A stretch of DNA of 33,730 nt from Acidobacteria bacterium Ga0077522 (GTDB taxonomy: Bacteria; Acidobacteriota; Vicinamibacteria; Vicinamibacterales; Vicinamibacteraceae), in contig LNDN01000062.1 of assembly GCA_001464065.1 (NCBI GenBank), positions 1 to 33,730 on the forward strand, read 5' to 3'. The notes below the pieces were generated by a model, which did no database searches, had not been told where the DNA came from, and was given only the letters and a program-made list of their open reading frames with translations. Positions 22,712 through 31,295 of this stretch are shown in pieces. Position 1 is the first letter of the stretch; the number at the start of each line of letters is the position of its first letter. Made by a program: the position numbers and the translations under genes.

Positions 22712-23326
22712 ATGACACGCACCAGCCACACCCCTGCCCCTGCCAGTCGTGGCGGCCTCGGGGGCGACGCGGGATTCAGCCTCATGGAAGTGCTGGTCTC
22801 GATGCTGCTCATGACGACCTCGCTGATGGCCGTGGCGCAGATCTTCATGCTCGGCATGACCCACACCGCGGCCTCGTCGCCCAACCTGACCGCCCGCGAG
22901 AAGGCTCGCGAGGCGATCGAGAGCGTGCACACGGCTCGTGACACCCGCGTGCTGACCTGGGCCCAGATTCGCAACCAGACCGCGCGCCTCTGCCCCGGCG
23001 TCGCCCAGCCGGCCGGCTGGAACAACGCGGCCGGTGTGTTCATCGATGGCGTCCAGCCGGGCGGCCTGCACGGCGCCGGTCCGGACGGCCTGATCAACAC
23101 GGCCAACGACGACGACGAGCCGCTCGAGACCATCCGGCATCTCGGCAACGACGGCGTCGCCGGCAGCGCCGACGACTGGGTCCAGCAGCTGGAGCAGTTC
23201 ACCAGGGAGGTCTGGATCTGCGACCAGAGCAATTCCCTGCGTGAAGTGCGCGTCATCGTCAGGTACCGCGTCGGCGGCATCGACCGGACCTACCGGCTGA
23301 CGACCTTCGTGTCCAACTACTCGTAG
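22712..23326 (+). CDS. pilV: Type IV minor pilin, PilV type
   Basis: A 204-residue prepilin with a 21-residue leader (glycine-rich, ending GGDAG) and a mature start FSLMEVLVSMLLMTTSLMA with Glu5. The following helix FMLGMTHTAASSPNLTAREKAREAIESV and the later REVRVIVRYRVGG strand fit the PilV/GspI-like minor pilins. An Asp-rich loop (INTANDDDEPLE) could bind calcium. It would join FimT, PilW and PilX in the priming complex. The four-gene order FimT-PilV-PilW-PilX supports the name more than the sequence does. Confidence 0.88.
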   Translation: MTRTSHTPAPASRGGLGGDAGFSLMEVLVSMLLMTTSLMAVAQIFMLGMTHTAASSPNLTAREKAREAIESVHTARDTRVLTWAQIRNQTARLCPGVAQPAGWNNAAGVFIDGVQPGGLHGAGPDGLINTANDDDEPLETIRHLGNDGVAGSADDWVQQLEQFTREVWICDQSNSLREVRVIVRYRVGGIDRTYRLTTFVSNYS

Positions 23327-23341
23327 GCGACAGGACTCGAC

Positions 23342-24411
23342 ATGGACTTCGATCGACACGATCGGCGCGGCTTCTCGCTGGTCGAACTCCTCGTCAGCAT
23401 GGCGGTGACGTCGCTGGTGATGGGCGGGGTGTTCTCGGTGATGACGAGCGCGACGCGGGCGCAGAACAGCGTCAGGCACGTCACCAACATGAACAACAAC
23501 CTGCGCGTGGCGATGGATCTGCTGGTGCGGGACATGATTCAGGCCGGGCAGGGCCTGCCGTCGGGGATGGTCGTCTCGGTGCCGTCGGGCGCCGGGGCGC
23601 TCCCGATTTCGATCCGAACCTGTCGACCATCGGTGCCGTCACGGTGGGGCCGGGGCTCGGGCCGGCCATCAACGGGCAGGCCACCGACATGATCACGGTG
23701 CTCGCGGCCGACAACGCCTTCGACGAAGTCACCCTGACGGCCATCAGCGACATCTCGATGACCGTGCATCCGTCCACCGACATCGACGACGTGCCGGACA
23801 TCCTCGGGGACAACATCCGGGTCGGCGACCTGATCCTGTTCGAGAAGGGGTCGGCCAGCACGCTGCGGTTCGTCACCGCCGTCAACGGCCAGATCGTCCA
23901 GTTCCAGGAAGGCGACCCGCTCAACCTCAATCAGGCGGGCGCTCCTGACGGCACCATGGCGCAGTACCTGGCCGAAGCCCCGGCGGAGGTGCTCGCTGCC
24001 GGCATCCTGCCGAGCCGGGCAACGCGCATGCGGATGATCAGCTACTACCTCGAGACGCCAGGCGATCCGCAGCGGGACCTGCGGCTGATTCGTCGCATCA
24101 ACGACAACCCGCCGACCACCGTCGCGTTCTTCATCGAGAGCTTCCTCATCACCTACGACATCGTCGATGGCGTGACCAACCCGGTGAACGTCCAGATGAA
24201 CGCCGCGGATCTCGACGGTACAGGCGATTGCGACCCGGATCCGGCCACCCCGCCCGTGCTGACGTGCTCGCCGAACCAGGTGCGCAAGGTGAACGTGCGG
24301 CTGACGGGACGGTCGGCCGAGCCCAATCACGAGACGCGCCTGTTCTATCGCAACACGCTCAACACCCAGGTCAGCCTGCGCAGTCTGGCTCTGGTCAATC
24401 GGTACATGTGA
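23342..24411 (+). pseudogene. pilW: Type IV minor pilin, PilW type, split by a frameshift
   Basis: The first frame (from ATG 23342) gives leader MDFDRHDRRG, mature FSLVELLVSMAVTSLVMGGV with Glu5, and NNNLRVAMDLLVRDMIQAGQG, a characteristic PilW opening. Near 23594-23597 the meaningful sequence moves to another frame: VVSVPSGAG is in the first, and APDFDPNLSTIGAVTVGPGL onwards in the second, which then runs open to 24411 as a normal PilW body (about 250 residues). One missing G in the GGGG run at 23594-23597 would restore a single reading frame of about 356 residues. The rest shows no decay, so a sequencing error or a recent mutation are equally likely. Read literally, the first frame stops at 23692. 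Confidence 0.82.
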
Positions 24412-24419
24412 GACGAGCC

Positions 24420-27056
24420 ATGGACAACACTCAGATGAGCGCACGCGGACTGCGGCGCGAGGACGGCATGACGCTCCTGGCCACCGTGATGGTCATGATG
24501 CTCATGTCGGCGCTGCTCGTCGGCTTCGTGTCGCTGGTGGTGGCGGACCAGCAGGCCAATGGGCTGAACCGCGACCAGACGCAGGCCTATGCGGCGGCGC
24601 ACGCCGGACTGGAGAAGCTGACGGCCGACCTGGGCGACCTGTTCGTCGGCGGCAACTTCAGCCCGACGCGCGCGCAGCTCGACGTCATCGAGACGACCCC
24701 TCCGGTGCTCGACGGCTTCGTCTACACCGCGCCTGGGGGCGGGTCCGGCTATCGCATCACCGCGGGAGCCTCCGCCGCGCGGCCGGTGCCGTCCGGGCCG
24801 TACCAGGGCCTGGTCGGATTGATCACGCCCTACGAAGTGACCGTGACGGCGCGATCGACCACCGGCGGTGAAGTGCGCATGCGTCGGGAGATGCAGACGG
24901 TCGGCATCCCGGTGTTCCAGTTCGGCATCTTCTCGGAGAACGACCTGTCGTTCTTCGCCGGTCCGAACTTCGCGTTCGGCGGTCGTGTGCACACCAACCG
25001 CAACCTGTTCCTCAAGCAGGATGGCACCGCCACGCTGACCCTCGCGGACCGGGTCACGACGGTGGGCGAGGTCATCCGCACCCACCTGCAGAACGGCGTC
25101 ACCGGCACGCACCAGGGCAACGTCCGCATGACGCTGAACCCGGGCACCGGTGCTTTCAGGAATCTCGGTCCCCTCAACTGCGGCGGCGCGGCCTGCGAGG
25201 GCTCGCTGGTCGGCAACGTCGGGTCGGCGCAGAACGAGCCGGCGTGGACCAACCTGTCGGTCGGGGTCTACAACCGCACCATCACCAATGGCCGCACCGG
25301 CGCGCGCCGCCTCGACCTGCCGCTCGTGAGCGACGGTGCCCAGCCCATCGACATCATCCGGCGCCCCGTCGCCGCGGCGCCGGACACGCCGGCGGTGGCC
25401 GACCAGCGCTTCTTCCACATGGCCAGCCTGCGCATCCTGCTGTCGGACGCGCGCGACGACATCATGAATCTGCCGTCCGTGGACACCGCCGTCGAGCCCA
25501 TCCAGCTCAACTCCCTGGCCTCGCTGACCGGGGCCGGCTATGCCTACGTCAACACCCAGGCCAACATCCTGGCGACAGGGTTGACGCCCCTGGCACTGGC
25601 GGGCCCGGCGAGTGCCTTCTACGTGCAGGCCAACAACACCAGCCTCATCGGCGGCTACCTCAAGATCGAACGGCAGGACAACAGTGGTGTGTTCCACGAC
25701 GTGACGGCGGAGATCCTCAACCTCGGCTTCTCCGGCCGCAACCTGTCGACTGGCGCGTTGCTGACCAAGGACAACGGCAACTGCCGCGCGCTGGGCGAGG
25801 CCAGCCCGAACGCGGTCATCCGTCTGCAGCGTCTGAAGGACACGCCGACGTCGGCAACGGGACTCAACGGGGCCAACGGGCTGCGCTGCGGCAACGGCAG
25901 CACCCTGGCCACCGACTACTGGCCCAACGTGCTGTACGACCCGCGCGAAGGCGCGCCGCGAGACGACGAGGCCTTCTTCCGCGAGCTCGACGTCAACAAC
26001 CTGCGCCGCTGGCTCACGGGGGCCATTGGCGCGACGGGTGACGACGACACGATGAACGAGACCGGCTTCGTGGTCTATTTCTCGGACCGGCGGACCAATC
26101 GCGACCTCGGCCTGGATGGCGTGGCCACGGTGGCCAGTCCCTTCGGCGACGACCGCGAAACGGCCGAGTTCGGCTGGGAGGACTTCCTCAACTCGGGATC
26201 GGCCCGGAGCGACGTCGGCGGCACCTTCGACCTCGGCGAGGACATGAACGGCAATGGGCTCCAGGAGATCTACGGCCAGACGCCGCGCTGGGTGACCAAC
26301 ACCGCACCGTTCGGCGACACCGCCCGTCCCTGGACGACGGTGACCTGGCAGCAGGCGCGGGCCAATCGTCCGGTCTTCTTCCGTCGGGCCCTCAAGCTGG
26401 TCAACGGCGCCCGCACCCAACTGCCGGCCAATGGCAGCCAGGGGCTCATGGTGGCGAGCGAGAACCCGGTCTACATCCAGGGCAACTACAACGCCTGCAC
26501 GCCGGGCGACGCCGCAGGCGCGTGCAACGAACCCGGTGGCGCCTTCGGGCCGACCGGGAACGGACACGTCTCGGCCGCCGTCATCGCCGATGCGGTCACG
26601 CTGCTGAGCAGCGCATGGAACGACATCGGGTCGTTCATCAACCCGCACTCACTCAGCCGCACGACGGGCAATGTCGTCAATGCCCAGCGGAACTCCGCCA
26701 CGACCTGGTACCGCGTGGCGGTCATCGCCGGCAAGGGCATTGCGTTCACGCGACCCACCAACAACGCGGCCGACCACACCGACTACGGCACCGACGGCGG
26801 CGCGCACAACTTCCTGCGCTTCATCGAAGACTGGTCGGGCACGGCGCTGAACTACCGCGGCTCGATCATCAGCTTCTTCACGAGCCGACAGGCCATCGGC
26901 AGCTACAAGTGCTGCGACATCGTCTACGGCGCGCCATCGCGCGGGTACAACTTCGACACCGAGTTCCTGTCGCCGCCGCTGCTGCCGCCCCGCACGCCGA
27001 TGTTCCGCGACATCAACACCCTGACGTTCCGCCAGCTGCTGCGACCGACGCAGTAA
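24420..27056 (+). CDS. Giant PilX-like pilus protein, 878 residues
   Basis: The N-terminus (leader MDNTQMSARGLRREDG, then MTLLATVMVMMLMSALLVGF) is a prepilin-like signal of the PilX/GspK class; position 5 of the mature protein is alanine rather than glutamate, as expected for a tip subunit. The next helix (QTQAYAAAHAGLEKLTADL) is typical of PilX. Ordinary PilX is about 200 residues; here some 780 more residues follow, beta-rich and Asn/Gly-rich, with FSENDLSFFAGPNFAFGGRV, several Cys pairs (around GGAACEG, NACTPG, GACNEP, YKCCD) and a C-terminal FLSPPLLPPRTPMFRDINT. There is no PilY1 in the operon, so this protein may do the tip-adhesin work itself. ATG 24420 is 6 bases after the PilW stop. 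Confidence 0.85.
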   Translation: MDNTQMSARGLRREDGMTLLATVMVMMLMSALLVGFVSLVVADQQANGLNRDQTQAYAAAHAGLEKLTADLGDLFVGGNFSPTRAQLDVIETTPPVLDGFVYTAPGGGSGYRITAGASAARPVPSGPYQGLVGLITPYEVTVTARSTTGGEVRMRREMQTVGIPVFQFGIFSENDLSFFAGPNFAFGGRVHTNRNLFLKQDGTATLTLADRVTTVGEVIRTHLQNGVTGTHQGNVRMTLNPGTGAFRNLGPLNCGGAACEGSLVGNVGSAQNEPAWTNLSVGVYNRTITNGRTGARRLDLPLVSDGAQPIDIIRRPVAAAPDTPAVADQRFFHMASLRILLSDARDDIMNLPSVDTAVEPIQLNSLASLTGAGYAYVNTQANILATGLTPLALAGPASAFYVQANNTSLIGGYLKIERQDNSGVFHDVTAEILNLGFSGRNLSTGALLTKDNGNCRALGEASPNAVIRLQRLKDTPTSATGLNGANGLRCGNGSTLATDYWPNVLYDPREGAPRDDEAFFRELDVNNLRRWLTGAIGATGDDDTMNETGFVVYFSDRRTNRDLGLDGVATVASPFGDDRETAEFGWEDFLNSGSARSDVGGTFDLGEDMNGNGLQEIYGQTPRWVTNTAPFGDTARPWTTVTWQQARANRPVFFRRALKLVNGARTQLPANGSQGLMVASENPVYIQGNYNACTPGDAAGACNEPGGAFGPTGNGHVSAAVIADAVTLLSSAWNDIGSFINPHSLSRTTGNVVNAQRNSATTWYRVAVIAGKGIAFTRPTNNAADHTDYGTDGGAHNFLRFIEDWSGTALNYRGSIISFFTSRQAIGSYKCCDIVYGAPSRGYNFDTEFLSPPLLPPRTPMFRDINTLTFRQLLRPTQ

Positions 27057-27057
27057 C

Positions 27058-27116
27058 TCGAATGCCGAAGGCCGGATGCCGAATGCCGAAGGGCAAGAGG
27101 TAGAAGGGAGAAGGTG
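27058..27116 (+). repeat. Degenerate intergenic repeat (GATGCCGAAT / GAAGGG units)
   Basis: Starts with repeats of GCCGAATGCCGAAGGCCG type and passes into GAAGGGCAAGAGGTAGAAGGG, closely like the tract at 6831-6910. It follows the stop of the PilX-like gene directly and ends where the GTAG palindrome begins. Confidence 0.6.
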
Positions 27117-27117
27117 C

Positions 27118-27163
27118 GTAGCCGCCGGACTTGTCCGGCGGTCGCGTCCGGGCGGTTGCCGCC
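27118..27163 (+). repeat. REP-like double palindrome with 5' GTAG
   Basis: GTAG (27118-27121) is followed at once by a perfect palindrome with arms CCGCCGGAC (27122-27130) and its complement (27133-27141) around two bases. A second hairpin, GGCGG-TTG-CCGCC, occupies 27151-27163. The layout is the same as at 20164-20188 though the stem differs. A weaker GTAG-headed stem may begin at 27181. Confidence 0.55.
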
Positions 27164-27203
27164 TAGGGACGTCGCATGAGGTAGGGCGCCCGTCGGCCCC
27201 ACG

Positions 27204-27209
27204 TACAAT
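27204..27209 (+). promoter_or_regulatory. -10 box (TACAAT), leaderless gene
   Basis: TACAAT ends exactly 6 bases before ATG 27216, so transcription should begin on the start codon. No ribosome-binding site is present between them. Confidence 0.5.
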
Positions 27210-27215
27210 CGACGC

Positions 27216-28535
27216 ATGCGCCGATGGACCGCGTGGGTCACGCTCCTGGGCCTGGTCGTGCTTGGCACGCCAGGTGGGGGCCTGCGTGGCAGCGAGGCGG
27301 TCGAGCCGGCGGCGTGGCCACGCCTCTACGACGCGGCCCTGCTCGCCCTCGGCGCCGGCGACGCGGCCGCTGCGGTCGAGGCCGTCGAGCGCGCGTCGCG
27401 GCGTGCGCCACCCAATCACCCGTACCTCCTGTATGCGAAGGTGCGCGCCTACGCGAAGGCCGATCGACCTGGCGAGGCCTTCGAGGCGCTCGGGCTGCTG
27501 GCCGAGAAGGGCATCGCTGCCGACGTGCTGGTGTCGCCGTCCTTCGAGACGCTGCGGGACCACGAGCACTGGCCCGAGTGGCAGGACCGCCTGCAGGCAC
27601 TGGTCGCGCCTGTCCAGCACAGCACGGTGGCCTTCCGCCTGAACGAGCCCGACTTCTTCCCGGAGGCCATGACCTACGACCGCGGCTCGCGGCGCTTCCT
27701 CATCGGCAGCCTCCACAAGCGCAAGGTCGTGGTGGTCGACGAGATCACCGGCCGCGCCTCCGACTACGCGACATTCCGCGAGGCCGGCTTCCTCGGGGTG
27801 CGCGGCCTCGAGGCCGACAACCAGCGCGGTGCCCTGTACGTGCTCAGCGCGGGCGGACCCGAGATGCAGGGCTACGCCACCGAGGCCGACGGCCAGTCGT
27901 TCCTTCACCGCCTGCAGTTGTCGTCCGGCCGCCAGGTCACGAAGACGCCGCCGCCGCCGCCGACGGGCGACCATCTGCTCGACGAACTCGTGCAGGCGCC
28001 AGACGGCACTCTCTACATGACCGACGCACGCGCCGGCGTGCTCTATCGCTGGCGTCCCGGGGCTCGGGCCCTCGATCCCTTCGTGACCATCGGGGCCGAC
28101 CTGCGGCCGAGTGGACTCGCCTGGAGCGCCGACGGCCGCGCGCTGTACGTCGCCCATCTCGAGGGCCTGTCGCGCGTGACGCTGGCGTCACGCGAGGTCA
28201 CGCCGGTCGGGCATCCCGCGGCCCTCACGCTCGTCGGCATCGATGGCCTGGCCACCTACCAGGGCGATCTGGTCGCCGTGCAGAACGGCCTGCCCGGCCT
28301 GTCGCGCGTCGTGCGGCTTCGTCTCACCGCCGACGGACTCAACGTCCGCGCGCTCGATGTCCTCGACGCCAACCTGACCGATCACGACCGGCCCAGCGCC
28401 GGGGTCGTCGTCGGCGATGGCTTCTACTACATCGCCAACAGCCAGTTGCACCGCTTCACGTCGCCCGGCGTGCCCGCCCCCGCGGCGACCTTGCAGAAGC
28501 CCGTCATCCGTCGCGTCAACCTGCTCGCGCCGTAG
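27216..28535 (+). CDS. Secreted TPR plus six-bladed beta-propeller protein (SMP-30/NHL-like)
   Basis: A 439-residue exported protein: signal peptide (TLLGLVVLGTPGGG), then a helical TPR-like region (LYDAALLALGAGDAAAAVEAV to about residue 120), then a beta-propeller from about 135. Repeated strands such as PEAMTYDRGSRRFLIGSLHKR, GVRGLEADNQRGALYVLS, DELVQAPDGTLYMTDARAGV and PSGLAWSADGRALYVAH are SMP-30/gluconolactonase-type blades with D-x-x-G turns. A run of six prolines (PPPPPP, residues 245-251 region, encoded by repeated CCG) lies between blades. Lactonase or sugar binding is possible but the metal ligands are not clear. It is 30 bases before the PQQ-dependent dehydrogenase and probably co-transcribed, so the two may handle the same sugar in the periplasm. 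Confidence 0.82.
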   Translation: MRRWTAWVTLLGLVVLGTPGGGLRGSEAVEPAAWPRLYDAALLALGAGDAAAAVEAVERASRRAPPNHPYLLYAKVRAYAKADRPGEAFEALGLLAEKGIAADVLVSPSFETLRDHEHWPEWQDRLQALVAPVQHSTVAFRLNEPDFFPEAMTYDRGSRRFLIGSLHKRKVVVVDEITGRASDYATFREAGFLGVRGLEADNQRGALYVLSAGGPEMQGYATEADGQSFLHRLQLSSGRQVTKTPPPPPTGDHLLDELVQAPDGTLYMTDARAGVLYRWRPGARALDPFVTIGADLRPSGLAWSADGRALYVAHLEGLSRVTLASREVTPVGHPAALTLVGIDGLATYQGDLVAVQNGLPGLSRVVRLRLTADGLNVRALDVLDANLTDHDRPSAGVVVGDGFYYIANSQLHRFTSPGVPAPAATLQKPVIRRVNLLAP

Positions 28536-28564
28536 CGTCGCCAACGCCGGCAAGGAGTGCTCTC

Positions 28565-31294
28565 ATGCGATTGCGCCTCGGCTCGTGCCTCCTGCTGGCG
28601 CTGATCGCGACGGGCCGCTCGCCCGTCGCGGCCCAGACCCTCCGCCTTGCGCCTTACGTCAGCGGACTGTCTCAGCCGGTCGGCCTCGTCGCCGACCCGT
28701 CCGACACGCGTCGGCACTTCGTCGTCGAGAAGGGCGGCCGCCTCCGCGTCGTCGAGAGCGGCGTCCTTCTGCCCGACGCCGCCCTGGACCTCACGACGCA
28801 GATCGTCTCGGCCGGAGAGCAGGGGCTGCTGGGCCTGGCGGTGGATCCCGCGTTCGCGACCACCGGTCGCATCTGGGTCAACTTCACCCGCGCGCCGGAT
28901 GGCGCGACGGTCATCGCCCGGTTCACCCGGGCGGCCGGGGATCCGCTCCGCTTCGATCCTGCCTCGCGTCTCGACCTGGCGTTCTCGTCGCAGCCGCCGC
29001 AGCGGGCCATCCCCCAGCCGGCCTCCAATCACAACGGCGGCGTGCTGCTGTTCGACCGCGCCGGCTTCCTGATCGTGCCGCTCGGCGACGGCGGCGGTGG
29101 CAACGATGCCTTCCGCACGGCACAGGACCCGCAGCAACTGCTCGGCAAGATCCTGCGCCTCGACGTCCACGTGCCGGATGTGGCCACGGCCACGCCGACG
29201 GAACGCCCCGATGCCGAGCGCGGCTATCGCATCCCGCCCGACAACCCCTTCGTCGATGGCATTCCCCTGGCGGCGCGACCGGAGATCTGGGCCTTCGGCG
29301 TGCGCAATCCCTGGCGCGTGTCGATGGATGCGCCGGCACTCGACGGCACCGGCGCCCTGCTCATCGCCGACGTCGGGCAGAGCGCCCGCGAGGAGATCGA
29401 CTACGAACCGGCGGGCGACGGCGGGCGCAACTACGGATGGCCGCTGCGCGAGGGCACCATCGCAAACCCCTCGGCACCCGGTGGCGTCGCTGCCGCCTAC
29501 CTGCCGCTGACGGGCCCCATGCACGACTACCCGCGCAGTCAGGGCATCTCCGTCACCGGTGGACACGTCTACCGCGGCCGCCTGCTCGGCAGCAACAGAC
29601 TCCGCAGTCTGCGTCTGGCGCCGACCGCCGGCAGCGCCGTCGCAGACGACGTGCGCGAACACACCGGGGAGGTGGGCGGACTGTCGGGCGGCCTGGTGTC
29701 GATCGACGCCGACCTGCAGGGCGAGTTGTACCTGGTGCTGATCTCCGGCGCCATCCTGCGACTGACGACGACCGCCGATGCCGATGGGAATGGCGTCGAT
29801 GACGCGTGGGCCGCCACGTTCGGTCTCGCCGGCGTGGCACCAGCCGACCGCGGCCCCTTCGGCGATCCGGATGGCGACGGGTTCACCAACGCGCAGGAGT
29901 ACCGTCGCGGATCGCATCCCCTGGGCGGCCCGGTGGCCCTGTTCGGCGAGGGAGCGGACGGCTTCTTCGCCACCCGGTTCGGCCTCATGAACGTGCGCGA
30001 CGTCGCCGAGCCCGTCGCGCTGCGCTTCGTCCGCGCCGACGGACGCGTGGTCACCCGCGACGTCGTCGTGCCGGCGCGACGCAGCCTGGCCGTGGATGCG
30101 CGCGCGGTGCCAGGACTCGCGAACCAGGAGTTCGCCACGGCCATCGAGGCGGCCCGACCGATGGCCACCGCGCGCACGATGACGTGGCCAGCCACCGGCG
30201 CCGCGTATGGCAGCCACAGCGAGCGCGGCACGCCCCAGCCGCGCACCACGTGGTACTTCGCCGAGGGCGCGACGACGGCGTTCGAGCTCTTCCTGCTGCT
30301 CGGCAATGCGTCGGGGACGACGCCCGCCCAGGTGCGCATCGACTACCTGCGCCAGGGTGCCCCTCCCCTTTCGAGGACCTACGAGGTACCCGCGTCCTCA
30401 CGGCGCACCATCTGGGTCAACCAGGAGCCGGGCCTCGATCAGACCGAACTCGGCGCCGTCGTGACGTCGCTGGACGGGGTGCCCATCGTCGCCGAGCGGG
30501 CGATGTACACACGCGGTGGCGCCGTGACGTTTGCCGCGGGCCACGAGGCGGCGGGCGAGCCCGCGCCCGCAACGCGGTGGGTCTTTGCCGAAGGGTCGAC
30601 CAGCCCGTACTTCGAGACGTTCCTCTCCGTCATCAACCCCGGCACCGTTCCTCTGCCGGTCACGGCGGCCGTCCGTCTGCAGGATGGCACCACGGCGGGC
30701 GCGCCGCTGCACTTCACGCGCACCGTGCCCGCGCGCGGTCGCGCGACGATCTGGCTCGATCGTGAAGTGACCGACGAAGGGGTCGCGCTGGCCGGGCAGG
30801 ACGGCATCTCGGTCGATCTGACGGCCGCGACCGGCTTCGTGGCGGAGCGGGCGATGTGGTGGCCCGGGTCGTCGGCAGAGTGGCACGAGGCGCATGCCTC
30901 GGCCGGCTTCAGCGAAGCGCCGCGTGCGGCGTGGCATCTGCCCGGCGGCGAGTTCCACGCCAACCCGTCGGGCGGCGATCCGTTCGTGCAGACGTACGTG
31001 CTCGTGACCAACGTCGGCGCCGTCACCGAAGTCGTCGAGGTGGCCGTGTTCCTGACCGATCGCGAGCCCGTCCGCGTCGACGTCGCGATCCCGCCCAACA
31101 GCCGCCAGTCGCTGGCCGTGTCCGACCTGCTGGCAGGTACCGACATCGGCGTCCTCGCGCCGGCGCATGTGGCCGTGGCCGTGGCCGCACGCTCGCCAGC
31201 GGCCCAGCTCTACGCCGAGCAGGCGACCTACGGCAGCACGCCCACCGAGCGGTGGGCCCGCGGCGGCGCCAGCAAGGGCACCGCCGCTCCGTAA
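28565..31294 (+). CDS. PQQ-dependent sugar dehydrogenase with C-terminal repeat modules
   Basis: A 909-residue exported protein. After the signal peptide (ending SPVAAQT) comes a six-bladed propeller of the soluble glucose/aldose dehydrogenase family (to about residue 395): LSQPVGLVADP, EQGLLGLAVDPAF, ASNHNGGVLLFD, GDGGGGNDAFRTAQDPQQLL, GKILRLDV, and EIWAFGVRNPWRVSMD are the standard blade motifs. Residues 403-450 hold two Asp-rich loops (DADGNGVDD, GDPDGDGFTNAQEY) of the EF-hand/thrombospondin-3 type, likely calcium sites. Then four modules of roughly 100-115 residues start near 467, 562, 671 and 789, each with F-x-x-(F/Y)-x-x-(L/V) N, a basic-proline strand (VPARRS, VPASSR, VPARGR, IPPNSR) and AERAM-like ends. 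These are probably surface adhesion modules. AAGGAG is 7 bases before ATG 28565. Confidence 0.87.
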   Translation: MRLRLGSCLLLALIATGRSPVAAQTLRLAPYVSGLSQPVGLVADPSDTRRHFVVEKGGRLRVVESGVLLPDAALDLTTQIVSAGEQGLLGLAVDPAFATTGRIWVNFTRAPDGATVIARFTRAAGDPLRFDPASRLDLAFSSQPPQRAIPQPASNHNGGVLLFDRAGFLIVPLGDGGGGNDAFRTAQDPQQLLGKILRLDVHVPDVATATPTERPDAERGYRIPPDNPFVDGIPLAARPEIWAFGVRNPWRVSMDAPALDGTGALLIADVGQSAREEIDYEPAGDGGRNYGWPLREGTIANPSAPGGVAAAYLPLTGPMHDYPRSQGISVTGGHVYRGRLLGSNRLRSLRLAPTAGSAVADDVREHTGEVGGLSGGLVSIDADLQGELYLVLISGAILRLTTTADADGNGVDDAWAATFGLAGVAPADRGPFGDPDGDGFTNAQEYRRGSHPLGGPVALFGEGADGFFATRFGLMNVRDVAEPVALRFVRADGRVVTRDVVVPARRSLAVDARAVPGLANQEFATAIEAARPMATARTMTWPATGAAYGSHSERGTPQPRTTWYFAEGATTAFELFLLLGNASGTTPAQVRIDYLRQGAPPLSRTYEVPASSRRTIWVNQEPGLDQTELGAVVTSLDGVPIVAERAMYTRGGAVTFAAGHEAAGEPAPATRWVFAEGSTSPYFETFLSVINPGTVPLPVTAAVRLQDGTTAGAPLHFTRTVPARGRATIWLDREVTDEGVALAGQDGISVDLTAATGFVAERAMWWPGSSAEWHEAHASAGFSEAPRAAWHLPGGEFHANPSGGDPFVQTYVLVTNVGAVTEVVEVAVFLTDREPVRVDVAIPPNSRQSLAVSDLLAGTDIGVLAPAHVAVAVAARSPAAQLYAEQATYGSTPTERWARGGASKGTAAP

Positions 31295-31295
31295 G

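Noticed and set aside
24345-26648. A 767-residue open frame on the minus strand
   Set aside because: It is antisense to the PilX-like gene in GC-rich DNA; composition is Arg/Val/Glu-rich shadow, with no recognisable motif, whereas the plus-strand frame has a pilin signal and gene-order support.
27945-27965. CCG triplet run as an expansion-prone repeat
   Set aside because: It encodes a short polyproline in a linker; six codons in GC-rich coding DNA are not remarkable.
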